64,000 nucleotides of DNA from Coriaria nepalensis (lineage: Eukaryota; Streptophyta; Magnoliopsida; Cucurbitales; Coriariaceae), in assembly GCA_027186245.1 (NCBI GenBank), contig CP114489.1, positions 5,897,501-5,961,500 on the forward strand, given 5' to 3'. The position numbers and the translations under genes are program-made. The notes under the pieces were generated by a model. The model was not told the origin of the DNA and ran no database searches. It worked only from the letters and a program-made list of their open reading frames with translations. Positions 24,600-36,500 of this stretch are shown here, in pieces. Positions within the stretch are counted from its first letter, which is position 1. Each line of letters starts with the position of its first letter.

Positions 24600-27180
24600 C
24601 TCTAAATATTTTAATGTATACACCTCACAATCTCTTTTTACTATTGATTTGTTGTCACGCAATCTAGTGATCATGACGATCTCGAATGGTTTAAAGCTGT
24701 AGTCAACCCCATCGCTCCTTAATAAATGTTGGATCATTGTGCTCATCAGAATTAACAATTCTAATATTTTTTTCCTATAGTAATTGTTACTTCATAGGCT
24801 GTGCATGACCTCAATCACACATTTAGGAATTTCTACGAACAAGGCCGCTCAATATTTATCTTTGATGTTATAAGGGATGTACAAATGGTCTATGTACCTC
24901 AATGCAATTCTAGAGACTGGTGTCTCACCGTCAACATACGACTTCATCAGATAATTATCTGGAAATGCATGACTTTCTTGATCTTTCCCCTCAAGTTCTT
25001 GGATGTATCATCACAATATATATGTAGGAGCTGAGGGAATACTTAATCTAAGAAAGCGGCGACTTGGTCAAACATGTCATTAAACTTCTGCTAGCTCGTC
25101 TGTGGCAGAAACATGTACTCATCAGTATGGTGCAATCATAAAGTAAAACAATAGCTTTTCGAAAATTTATTAATGTATAAGTAGCTTTTTAGAAATTTAT
25201 TAATGTATAAATTATAGTTTTTAAAAATAGTTTTGAATGCTTACAAAATTATATAGTCATGACGAGGGATGTAGTATTGTCAGAAAAAATTCCTTATCAT
25301 ACTTTAGGCCATCAAAACCTATGATCGAGTCCCTGATAGAGAAAAATCAAGTTCTCATAAGCAAACAATGTAATAAATAATATAAATCTTAAATGAAGTT
25401 AAAGTTTAAGAAAAAAAAATACTTTCTTCACAATGTCAGTCTCTAGCTATTTTTTCATAAATATCTCATTATCCTTATCTAGGATAAGAAGTAGAGTCAC
25501 TGACAATTTCTTCTTCTTTTTATACTTCCACTTCTTCCCGATGTCTATAAAGAGAGAGGTGAGGGTCGGAGCACACTTTTTCATCCTTTGACCCCATTCG
25601 ATCTTAATGATCCACCGACTCCTTTGTAACATTCTCTTTTGGAGGTGCCGACATTTGGTGGACCATCGGAGATGTGACAAATACTGGCAAAAATGAGAGA
25701 GATTTTGAGAGAATTATCCCATCTCTGATATCTATAAGTATCTTCTCTATCTCTCATATCCGTTTGTTCAATTCTCTGAACATCCTATCCATCTCTCCCA
25801 TAATTTACTTCTCTAAGCCACCAATAAGATCCTCCAACCTCGACGTTGTTTTCATTTTCAACTAAACCTCTTCTTCCCATTCTTCTTCATCTACTTCTTT
25901 TTCTTATATTGTTTTTTCTTCTTCTACTACTTCTTCATCTACTACTTTTTCTACTATTTTTTTTTCTTATACTTTTTCTACTTCTACTTCCTCTTCCTCC
26001 AACACCCTAGTCCAGTGTTCCACAACTTCATCATCCTCATCCACAAAAGCTTTAAGAGTGGTCAAATACTCCTAACTTGATTCTTCCTTGGTTGGCTTTA
26101 AAATTCCATGGATGACAAGCTGTATTAAATAAATATTAAAGTCAGTTTAATTTCAATCAGTATGATGAACTAAAGTACTAGATAAATTAAAGAAATGAAA
26201 CATTACTTGTTTTTTCCTAATTCACGACTCGACATTTTTTATGACTGACAGGTGGATTCACTGATAACCAATTTAAAATCCAAGACATTCAATTCTTATT
26301 ACCCTAAACTCCAACTTTCCTTCCAAGATAAGGAATGGTTTTGTAACCATATACCTATACAGTTATGAATTAACTATTAGCAAACATAAACCAAAATACT
26401 GTAAAATTTAAATATAAATTATAACCTGTAAAGCAAGCAAAAATTCATATAAGTCATAAGTTACTTCTTTCGGCTTCGTTCCTTCCGGCCAATCCCTATG
26501 TGCAACTGCCTTCTTATTGATATCTTTCTTCAAATATTTAATTGTAAGCTCATAACTACATCTGCCCTAAGGGTATTGCTCGAGCCAGCCTAAATTGTTG
26601 TCTATGGATAATGTCAATGGCCGGATCTTATTCCTCCGCCCTTGTGCCAAAAGGATTGCCTCAATGAAGTAAACAACATCCATCTTCACAATCTCACTGT
26701 CCTTGTTACTCTATGGCTCATCATCACTTATAAATTTCTATGCTAGTTTTGACACATTAACAAGCCTCCCACCAAGATACTTATTCAATAAGTGCTCATC
26801 TTTTTCTATCCGCTTAATCATATGGTATGGAAGTTATGCATGACATTTTAATCCCTTCATCAATGCAAACTTCCTCAAGCCAAACCATATAGGCTTTTTG
26901 TGGTGCATAAACTACAATTCGTGCTTTTTCTTGCACTCCACTCGTAGAAGAATGAAAAAGTTCATAAGTTGGCTAGTTCTTAAGTTAGCTACTCACATCC
27001 AGAAAATGCTCAAGACAAGTAGAGCTAAAAAACTCCAACTGTACTAGGGTCAACTTCTTCCTTATATTAGCAATCACCACTTCCTACTTTGATATCAAAA
27101 TAGTGCGGATCTTGAAACAAATATTTTGATCAATTATAGGTTCTAACTCATTATATATAGGAATTTGATCCACCTAAAAT
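24600..27180 (-). mobile_element. MULE-type gene relic: DUF1985 domain plus Ulp1-like (C48) peptidase
   Basis: On the minus strand, decayed coding sequence runs in the order expected for the DUF1985-Ulp1 genes carried by plant Mutator-like elements. At 27160-26440 is the DUF1985 part (TCLEHFLDVSS, IWFGLRKFALMKGLKCHA, DEHLLNKYLGGRLVNVSKLA, VVYFIEAILLAQGRRN, DWPEGTKPKEVTYDLYEFLL), with a stop replacing Trp in YPWGR. At 26340-26250 is the GYKTIPYLG/ILNW segment. At 26060-25860 is an acidic Glu/Asp/Val-rich linker. At 24990-24600 is the peptidase end (VDGETPVS..., DHLYIPYNI, RDCEVYTLKYLE). The catalytic Cys position is kept, but the HW of the active site reads KY-stop. Many stops and shifts: inactive. 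Confidence 0.75.
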
Positions 27181-27254
27181 GAAAAATAATTAAACAAAAC
27201 TGTATAAAACTAAACTGATAATTAAAAAAATAATAAACTTCAGAATCAGACTGT

Positions 27255-27555
27255 AATACTCGATGAGAATATGAATGGTAATCGATCCATCGAGTAGTTC
27301 ATATAAACTGCAGGACTATTGAACAACTTATAATGATTGATCGATGGCTTGATGGATATATGAGTGTGTATCAAGCCATCAAGATTGTATTGCTCGATCC
27401 ATCGATCAAGAAGTTCATATGCACTGCTCGATTGCCTGATGGCTCGATGGTCATTGGTCGAGCAGTGCATATGAACTTTTTGCTCGATGGCTCGATGAAC
27501 ATTAATATTCTCATCTAGCCATCGAGCAGTCATTATAAACTGCTCGATAGTCCGA
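27255..27555. repeat. Foldback: perfect 21-bp inverted repeat within TCGATGG-type repeats
   Basis: Arms at 27411-27431 and 27458-27478 are perfectly complementary (left arm starts AAGTTCATATGCACTGCTC) around a 26-base loop. The pairing continues outward for about 20 more bases with several mismatches. The whole 300 bp is built from direct and inverted copies of GCTCGATGGCTCGATG, GATGAGAATAT and TTCATAT. It adjoins the upstream end of the DUF1985-Ulp1 relic and could be part of its terminal or subterminal sequence. Confidence 0.85.
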
Positions 27556-28671
27556 GCCCTGTAAATACTTCAAATTTCAAATCAAAATGAATATAATCAC
27601 TCCAAAAAAAATATGAAATCAATATTTCATTGTCATTTCAGTGCTACCTTTAATCTTTTTTAGGATTTCTTCTTTAGATTTTGTCAACTGCGAACTATTG
27701 CTTTAGATTTTTCTTTAGATTTTTTCGACTGCTAACCTTTGCGAGAAACTAAGGGCTTGAGCTTCCATTTTCCACGATTTAGATTGTGTTCGTGATAGGA
27801 GAATTTGTGAAAATTAGGTTTCAAAATAATTTCTACATTTCGTGTTTGAGCTTTCATTTTATGCATCTGTATTCCTGTTTGAGCTTTCATTTTCTGTGTG
27901 CATGTTCGTGTCAAGGTAATTTAATAAATTGTTAATTTTTTTATTTCCCAAAAACCAAAAAACGAGGTAATTGTTTTAGGAGCCTAAATCCTAAAATACT
28001 ATTTCTAAATAGATTATGGGCCCAAATTCTCACATGAGTTATCTATTTTATTGCAACTTATTAAATAATAAATAAATAAAGAAATTATAATTAAATAATT
28101 ATAAAATAATTTTTTACTATTTTAATAAAAATTATTTAATATTTGTATTTAAAATCTAATTATTTTAAATAGGATAGACTGATTTATTTAATAAAATAAA
28201 AAATCAATCTCCCAAACCTTACAAATTACAAAATATGGTTAAATATAAAGCTTAAAGTGAAAAGAAAAGAAGCATATAAGAAAGAGCCAAAGGTCACTTT
28301 TCACATATTCCACTGATTATATAAGAAAACACATCACGTTTTCTCAATCTCCCCCTATCTATCTACCTATCTATATTTATATAATAATTAAAGATAAATA
28401 AAAAGAGAGAAAAGAGAGAGAGAAACAAAAAGAAGAAGAAGATTCCATCTCTAACGTTGTCATATTTGGACCTTGTCATTCTCTTCTTCACTCTAGCTTT
28501 AAAAATACCAACTCCATGTCAGTAGGAATATGTGATAGGTTGGTTAGCTTTTATGCCCATCAATTGGTCCTCCTCTTTTGCCCTTTTGTTTCTTGATGTC
28601 TCATTCTTTATGTATGTCCACTAAAATGTACGTTTCTTCCTTTATTATTTGCTAATATACAGACATTTTTG
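27556..28671. other. AT-rich spacer with simple repeats
   Basis: No gene. A short TTTAGATTTT(C/T) repeat lies at 27680-27725, a near-duplicate (TTTGAGCTTTCATTTT) at 27845-27895, (TCTA)n-like sequence near 28355-28375 and a GA-rich tract at 28404-28441. The part next to 28671 is the 3' flank of the minus-strand gene. Confidence 0.45.
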
Positions 28672-30256
28672 TTAATCGAACCCGTTTTCATCCAAGTTGA
28701 GCTTGCTAATTGACAGGGTGAAGTATATTAGCAACATCGTTCCGAAGCTTGATCTGTCACACACAAAAAAAGAAACAAGAGAAAAAAGAAAAAGAAGAAA
28801 AAAAAGAAAAAGAAAAAGAAAAAAAAGGATAGAGAGAGAAAGAAATTAAGCGAAATGATCAGATAATGGGGTAATAAAAATCTCTGTTCATCAAAACTCC
28901 AGTTTAAGAATCAGCTTAAAGCTTCTAATTAGGATAGGGACACTTACAAAGTGGCAAAGATAAGCATAATCCTTCTAGGATCAAGGAACCGCAAATTAGG
29001 TGACGCCCACCGGAAACTGTTTCTCCGGCTAAAACTTTCTTGGGTGGTGGCGGTGGTGCTGATGCTGCTGGTCTTTATAGTGATCTGATGATGAAATTTT
29101 GGGTTGATTGAATCATCTGTCGGCCCCACTGCCACCACCCCCGCCTTTTCAACCGCGGCTGACCCGACAGAATTCCCTGCATATTACAATCATATATCTA
29201 CATTTCTCCAATATTTTACAAAAAAAAAAAAAAACTCTTTAAAAAAAAAACACAGTTTATATTTTCACCAAACGCTTGAAAATTTGTACCCAAAACGCTT
29301 GAAAATTTCACCTACTCGATTGACCTTTAAAATTCTGTTGAACAAACCAGAAATCATTTAAGTTTAATCAATTTTAATAATTTTATTAAACTATTCATGA
29401 TCTAAGATTTAATCAAACAAAAAAAATAAAATAAATAATTGAATGTTTTGCTTGTGTAATGTTAATATCCAAAACCAACAAACCACCAGGTTGTTTTTGG
29501 TAGGTGTAGTACACGTGTGTTGAGTATTGACGGTCCAAATTCCAAAAGACATTTTGTGACCATAACAAATAGAATTAATAGAACCATAACAAATTGGAGA
29601 TAAATAAATCGAATTAATAATGCAACCACCCAAAATAATATAAAGTATTTATTCTAATCATTACAGGAAATTACCTCGTGGAGATGATGAATCTCTATCA
29701 TTATAAGGGCCAACCTTCTTCTCCCCACCACGCTGGAAACCTTTCCTGGAAAAACTCTTCTGCAACTGAAAAAAGGGAATGAGGTATCTTAAGCCTATAT
29801 TTGGGTTGGGTGAAGTGAGGAAGAGAAAGGGAATGAAATAGATTTTAAAGTTTATTTTAACGTCTGGATATTTTCTTATTAAGTGAGAAGAGAGTTAATT
29901 TTATTCTATTATTATTTTTTTAATAAAAGGGAGAGATAATAATATTAAAAAAAAAAAAAAAACTGACATGGATTCTTGAATCTTCAGAAAGATTTTCGAT
30001 GTTAGTATCGTCAGAGAAGCAGTCCATGTCAATAACCATGTTATCTGAAACAGAGTTTTCCCGGAAAATTGAATTCCTTTTCTCTTCCCATCCAATAACC
30101 TCATAAATAGCACCCAAATCCTAACGCCAAAAAAAAAAAGTGATATGTGAAAACCCAATAAAACGGTTAAAAAAAATTGTAAAGAAAGACGAAGAAGAAG
30201 AAGAATTACACATAACCCAGAAAACGGATATTCACCTGCTTAGGAAATTCCGTCAT
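28672..30256 (-). CDS. Five-exon gene for a 191-aa protein with one C-terminal membrane segment (function unknown)
   Basis: Minus-strand exons 30236-30256, 29968-30120, 29675-29765, 28948-29176 and 28672-28753 all have GT..AG borders and matching phases (donor of exon 2 taken as GTCAGT). The protein starts MTEFPKQDLGAIYEVIGWEE, continues with an acidic stretch (MDCFSDDTNIENLSEDS), a basic patch (QKSFSRKGFQRGGEKK), a Ser/Thr-rich region, then RRNSFRWASPNLRFLDPRR. A hydrophobic segment follows at about residues 157-180 (IMLIFATL...MLLIYFTLSI), and it ends LDENGFD. It has no signal peptide, so it looks like a single-pass or tail-anchored membrane protein. I do not recognise the family. The open frame across five spliced exons with no stop supports a real gene. 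An A/G-rich tract (28770-28830) lies in its last intron. Confidence 0.75.
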
Positions 30257-31640
30257 TTCCGTCTTTTTATGGGTAAGAAAATAAAGGAAAAACCAGAGAG
30301 AGACCGAAAGAGAGATGGAGAGTGAAGATGCGAAGAAGAGGAAAGAACTAATTTTTCTACAAGCTAGACTACAATGTCAACAGTACTTGCGCACCGGATG
30401 GGGCAATCGCTTTCCAGAATCTGATTGGCAGACAAACAAAGAAGAGAGGATTACTTTACTAAGTCAAAATACAAAATAATCCTTAAAAAAGGAAAATGAT
30501 GTAGATTTTAACAGTGGCTTAAACAATTATTCGGTGTATAAAGAATTGAAGGGGAAAAAAAAAAAATTAAACAAGAAACTGAGAGAACTAAGTACGGTGA
30601 ATTAAAATTATGACTTTAACAGAAACAAGATAGTTCGGAAGATTAAACCTGTTACCTGCAATTTTCTCACCTTCTATTTGTTTCCTGGGAAAATGATGTA
30701 TGGAAGGGAAAATAGGGGTTGGAGGAGTATTGGGTCCAGGAGGAAGATACAGAAGGAATATCATGTGGGATTGGTCTTCAAAAGGGAAGATAAAAGGAGT
30801 AGAGATTTGGAATTTCTTAGAAAGACGTGTTATTTAAACACGGATAAAGGGGGCCAGTGGGCAAATGACAGAATGACGGCTCAAACCGTCCCACATAGGC
30901 ACTTACCGGATGGCGCCAAAAGGAGTCTCCTTTTCATTATTTAGAGGTCGCCATGGGCTCAAACAAATTTTCATTCTTATTCTTTCCGTATGTTTGGTTG
31001 TGATTTATGTGCGAATGAATATGGATAAAATTGGTGAAAATATAAATGGGAATAGTGGATGGAAAGGGGTGGATTCGTTCTCAACACACGTTGGTTGAGG
31101 CAAAATTCCGGTTAACAATATATCCACGAAGTCGCACTTGTAAAATAGAGAAAATACGAAGAGAATGTAAGAATTAGATTTACGAATCCATATGAGATTG
31201 TTTATATACAAATTCTACAAATGCACAATGAATGAGGAACTATTATTACAAAACGCAATCATTCTATTACAAAATAAAGTGTAAAGTATATGTATGTCAA
31301 AAGTAAAGATAGTTTAAAAATAAAAAAATAATAATTTAAATTATAATAAAATAAAGTATAAATAAATTAAAGATAAAAAAATATAATATAATAAAAATAA
31401 ACTGTAACTAAATTAAAAGTAAGATAAATATATATAAAATGTGTTAATTTAAATGGCTATATAAAGTAAAATCATTTTATTGAATTAAAGACATGTGTTA
31501 TAATGGAAATTGATATGACTTCAATTACAAAGCGAAAAAAAAATGATAGAATACTTAACGGATTACATTAGTCTTGGATACTAAGTCTACTAAACGACAA
31601 ATTAAAAAGAATATTGTGAACTTTGTGAAGCGAGTTGAGG
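30257..31640. other. Upstream region of the minus-strand gene, then AT-rich spacer
   Basis: 5' flank of the 191-aa gene. A plus-strand frame at 30678-30944 lacks domains and overlaps this upstream region, so I do not call it. From 31300 to 31460 the sequence is almost pure A/T. Confidence 0.4.
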
Positions 31641-31689
31641 GTTTGAGCATCAAGAATATGTTTATGCCAAAATTGTCATTTTGGCAAGA

Positions 31690-32400
31690 TGTGGAAAAAG
31701 TCCTAAGGGAAAAATAAAATCAGCCGAGAAAAAAATGAAATAGGCTAGAATTAGTCAATTTTTGGCAAATTCTCGGATCAATCAGACAAGCGGTTGACAG
31801 AGAAGACTAGGAGGCCTACAAAAGTCGGTCAACCCTCAGCCGATAAATCATGTGGCTTGGCCTACCTATGTAGCCGAGCGACTGATATTCCCTCATTTTC
31901 ATTTATTTTTGGCTTTTTTCGAGAGCATTTCTGCAAATTCGGAGGGCATTTTCATTAAGAGGCTTTCCAGCAAGATTCAAGGATTGACTCACAAATGAGA
32001 AGAGATATTTGAAATTCTTAGGGTTTTTAAGTAAACCTGAGGTAACAAAGGGAGATTTATGGTTTACTAATTCAAGGTTCTAGTACTAAAGAAGTAATTT
32101 TTGAAGGACTGAACGACAAATCCAAATCGGTGAGGCTTTTCTGGAAAATACGAGTTGCTTGCCACCCAAGTCACTCTATGCCTATAAATAGAAGGCTCTG
32201 CCAAGGAAAAAAACACAACACTTACACAACAACAAAACAACAACCACAAAAACTACCCAAAAAGTTCAACACCTCCCTCTTGGCCCGAAGCATTGAAGCA
32301 ATCATTCAATGAATTATTTTATTGCTCTATAGACGCTCCGTTTGTGTGATTCATCGAGTATTCTTAATACTCAAACCCCCCACCGTCCACAAATATCATG
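31690..32400 (+). mobile_element. LTR-like block, forward copy
   Basis: Contains CCTATAAATAGAAGGC (TATA at 32182-32190) and, 155 bases on, GTGATTCATCGAGT and CCCCCCACCGTCCACA. The same ordered blocks occur inverted at 32790-33000 and at 62300-62490. A promoter-bearing repeat of this kind without coding sequence fits an LTR of a Ty3-type element. Ends are approximate; primer site not identified. Confidence 0.55.
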
Positions 32401-32539
32401 GTTCAGTAGATTTAGTGTCCAAGACTAATGTAACATATTAAGCATTCTATCTTATTTCTTTCACTCTGTGATTAAGTCAGATCCATTTTAGTTATAGTAC
32501 ATATCGTCAATATTTTTATATAATGTCTCCATTTCTTTT

Positions 32540-32700
32540 ATGCCTTTAATTTAATGCCCCAATAATTTTATGCTTTTTAATTTAATGCACATTTAATTTA
32601 AGCACTTTACTTTATATTTCTTTTCATTTAATGCATACTTTATTTATCTTACCTTTAATATACAACATTTTATTTTATCGTCTTTAATTTGCATGCAATT
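32540..32700 (+). repeat. TTTAATTTAATGC-type short repeats
   Basis: Four or five imperfect copies of TTTAATTTAATGC/TTTCATTTAATGC and related TTTAATTTAAGC words in about 150 bp, lying between the two oppositely oriented LTR-like blocks. Confidence 0.55.
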
Positions 32701-32789
32701 TATATCATAGTAATTTAAATTACCATTTTTTTGAAATATTTTTACCTTTATTACGCCCGCATACTACACTATATTCGTTTAAACAAAAA

Positions 32790-33290
32790 TAGAATGCTTG
32801 ATGAATCACGCAAGCATAAGGCCTACAAAGCGATAAGATAATTCATTTGAGGATTGCTTTCAAGCTTTGAGCTGAGAAAGTTGAACTGGCATTTGGTTGA
32901 TCTGTGGTGATTATGTTATGTTTTTTCTTTAGTGGAGGCTTCTATTTATACACATCGGAAACTTGGGCGGAAAGTCTTTTAATTGTTGGAAAAATCTTTC
33001 TTGAAATTCAATTTCTCTAGAACAAGTCAAAAATACTCTTCCATTTACAAACTGACCCCTAACTTTATCTAAAACCCTTTGAATCAATCAATCTTAATCT
33101 CTTTTCTGTGGATGAAGCCCTCCAATTTAATAAAATGCCCTTGCATCTGGTAAAAATCCCTTCTATCTTGGTTAATTTCATTAATTTCATGCTTAGGCTT
33201 AATTTCTATCTTATATTAAATGAAAAAATATTAATTTTGGCATCAACAAATGTCCCCCAATATTCCTCTTATTGAGTAATATGAAAATAG
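32790..33290 (-). mobile_element. LTR-like block, inverted copy
   Basis: On the minus strand: TATAAATAGAAGCCTCCAC at 32950-32932, then a match to AGC...GCAATCCTCAAATGAATTAT, then GTGATTCATCAAGCATTC. These align in order with the forward block ending at 32400 and with 62300-62490. Outer limit uncertain. Confidence 0.5.
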
Positions 33291-33479
33291 GCAGAATAAA
33301 GGACATGATGCCTCTTCGACCTTTCTTTTTTCTATTATGTCATCCTTAACAGAAGATGTCATAATCAGTGTTGAGTGTTGAGAGTTACCTCTCCAAACTC
33401 TCTTTCATTCAAGAAGGCCATTCATAAAATAATCTTGCTTCTCAATTACATGCTTCTCCTCATTACCCTTTATCTAGTA

Positions 33480-34110
33480 TTCCTTCCTCTTTAGGCATAG
33501 ATGAAGCTACTGGTAGGTTCAAAGGCTTGAACTTTGATGGTACATTAAAATGTTTAATTATCTAATGGCTTCATCATCCAGGATTGCTCACATGGGAGCC
33601 AATCCCTTTCCTTCTGATGTTCCATCCATTCATGATCAAGCCATCAACTTTCTTACTTCAAGTCATAATTTTTGCACGATTGACCCTCCACTTAAAGAGA
33701 CTATCGTTGATCTTGACAATATCATCTATTTTGACCATTTTTCTAATTAGGTCAGAATTTGACTCAAGAGGGTTGTCGATGAGATCAAGCGGTTTGGTAC
33801 TCTAGATAGGAAGCATTCTAAAGCCAAAGTGGAGGCTTCAAATTTCCTTGCCAACTAGGACCTAGAATTGGGGACAATGGATGAAAGAAAGTCTTTGAGC
33901 AAGGATGCCTATGAGTACTTAGAGGAACTAGGTAATGAGTATTAGTTGAAATAAACCAAGATAGCAGAAATGGAGGCTCGATTTGTTACTCGAATTGCTG
34001 ATCTGATGTTCACTTATTGCTTATTGAGGGCCGAGGATTTTTGTTGTGGTTTGATCAAGAACACTATTGAACGGTGAAAGAGATGTTCAAAGATGAAGTC
34101 ATGGTTCAAC
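33480..34110 (+). mobile_element. Decayed transposon ORF with coiled-coil-like C-terminus
   Basis: Forward coding remnants read SLGIDEATGRFKGLNFDG, SSSRIAHMGANPF, then with stops VVDEIKRFGTLDRKHSKAK, LGTMDERKSLSKDAYEYL and KIAEMEARFVTRIADL. The charged heptad-like text is similar to the C-terminal part of ORFs carried by plant retroelements and plant-mobile-domain genes. I cannot assign a catalytic domain. Several in-frame TAG/TGA codons show it is dead. Confidence 0.45.
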
Positions 34111-34289
34111 GACACCAGGATATAATAATGACCATTATAGAGATTTCTCATAAGCTCTAATCCTGCCTAGAACGACCATTAGGAGATTTTACACACTCTG
34201 TCCATGACCATATGCCCTTTTGTTTTAACATCATTTATGCCAGCTGATTTCTGTATATTTGGTCAAAGAAAGGTTTCAAAAGATTCTAA

Positions 34290-36500
34290 TTTTCAATTAT
34301 AGAGAACGAAACCACATTTTGTTTCATATAGTGTTAATTAATTAAACAGTTGACTGTAATAGTTCCAAACCAAGCATCAGTCGATAAATTAAATTAATAA
34401 TGAATTGAATGCATTACTGTTTTTGAGGTAAAATGTGTTCTTGGATTAACAGTCAAAAAGTTAACTTACAAGGGTTCCATGTGTCATTAATTATGTAGTA
34501 TTTTACCATGATCATAAATAATATGTAGCGAAAGCAAAAAAACTAAGGTCTCATCAATAATCCAAAAACTATGGACTTTTCAAATAGAAGTTTAAATCAC
34601 CATCTTGAGAAGATGTGAATGAGATTCAAAGATGTGATTGACTTAAGTGTAAGTGAGAGATTGAAAATAATATGCTCATCAAGCCAATCGGGTATGACCC
34701 AATTATGTTATACACTTATGAGAAATAATCTTGAATTCTAAAAGATCATCAACATAATTGAATGCATAAAATTTAATTAGAGCATATCATAATCTACTAT
34801 ATTGTTATTATGTTGGAGATAGAAAATTACAGCATGATTAGTTGCTTGCATACTTTATAGATTCCTGAATAATAGACATACACTTTGAATCACGATCGAG
34901 ATCATGCTTGATGAGATTTAAGATGGCTAAAGTCTAAAATCTAAATTATTCATATTCATAGGATTCTCACAATAAGATAATGATAATCCGGAGTGACTAT
35001 TACATGCGATATCATTAGTAGATACCTGGATAGGCATGTAAGTGATTAGTAGAGACTTAATCACTAAACGATATCACTTCACAAAATCTCATTGGAAATT
35101 ATATTAACTCTTAATGAGTTTTTTTGGTGACTATGTTACTTATTGAGATCCCCACAATACTAACATATAAGATATCATGTTTTGATATCGCCCTATGTGG
35201 TCTTAGTTGAAGGCCACTTAAAGAGTGAACCATTGGCCATGTTTTCAAGTACGTGAAATCACTAAGATGATAAGATGAGATCCATCACCTTTATATTAGA
35301 AGATGTTATTCTATGAATCATATAATATATGCAATAAAGAAAACCTTTGGGCAAAATAGTATGGTATGAAAACAGTTTATGTAAATTCATTGTTTAGTTG
35401 CATAACAGTTTATGATATTCATAAAAAAAATCTAATATGGTTTAACAGTTACATCATACCCTAGGATTTTAGGGAACCATGAGTATAAGAAAGGATAAAT
35501 CTTGTACAGTAATTGTCATTTATGTTTCTTATTGAGATTTCTCATATTCTTATTACACGGGTGGCCCGTACGCCTTGTTAGAGGCCAATGTGGGATTTGT
35601 GGTTTGGGTCAATTTATCATAGAAGATGATCATATTAACTATTTTCTTGAAAGTGTTTCCAATGTCCAAATGATCCATTAGTAAGAATATAGATAAAACC
35701 CACAAGTTTTTGTGGGGACACCTACCAACGTAATGTAACACCTACTAGGTCACATGCATAAAGGTTGATTAGATCTCAGTTCGATTCTATGATAAATTTT
35801 GACTCGTTCATTACAGACTTGATTTAAAAGTTAAATCATTAATTAATTTAATTTGTTAAGTCTATATCCCACCCGCACTACTAGCACATCCAAAATGTAA
35901 TTTAGATTTAATTTGAAATTAAATAATTAATTTAAAAATATTAAATTTACAAGATGATTTTATTAAATCAAGATTTCTGGAAATTTATTAAATTAAATAA
36001 AGAATTTTTTCGATTAAAAGGAAGTCTGATTAGTTGTTAAAGTATTAATGAGCCTAATCGGGCGCAAGTGTTAAAGTCCATATTTAACCAAGTAGAATTG
36101 GACATTAATTTGGAATTATGAAGTTTGTTTAAATTTCCAGAAACCATTAATTAAAATGGACTCTCGGAACCGAACATGATTAAGTATGTGGCCTAAAAGG
36201 AAACATGTCCCATATATAAAGGAAACACATCCATAGGGTTCCATGATGTCTCTTGTGCCACACACTTCATGAAGAGAGAGAAAAAGTGAGACAAAATTCG
36301 TATAATCTATTCTTTATTTCTAACTTCCTCTCTAAGTCTTTCTTAAAGGGTTATGTGAATTGCTTAAATAAAAAGTTAGAGCTATCAACCGTGTAGATCA
36401 AGGTTAGAGGCTAGGTGATAGCTTAGAATTGGTAGCAAGGTGGTGTTGGTGGAGCTTGGGGGTCAGCAGCGGAAGAGTGAAGAACCAACTGGTTCCTGCA
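34290..36500 (+). mobile_element. Copia LTR-like repeat, first copy
   Basis: AT-rich sequence that shares ordered landmarks with 56990-59230: GAGATCATGCT...GAGA, a date-like series of AATGAG/ATTAATGA segments, GAGATATCATG(C/T)TTTGATAT, GAGTGAACC(A/G)TTG, then AGTATGGTATGAA and a (A/G)TTTCTGTAAATCCATTG-like segment. No coding frame. I infer a long LTR or solo LTR of the family whose pol relic follows the second copy. Boundaries are approximate. Confidence 0.5.

Noticed and set aside
30678..30944. 88-codon open frame on +
   Set aside because: It lies in the upstream region of the minus-strand five-exon gene and has no domain; random frame length for this GC level.
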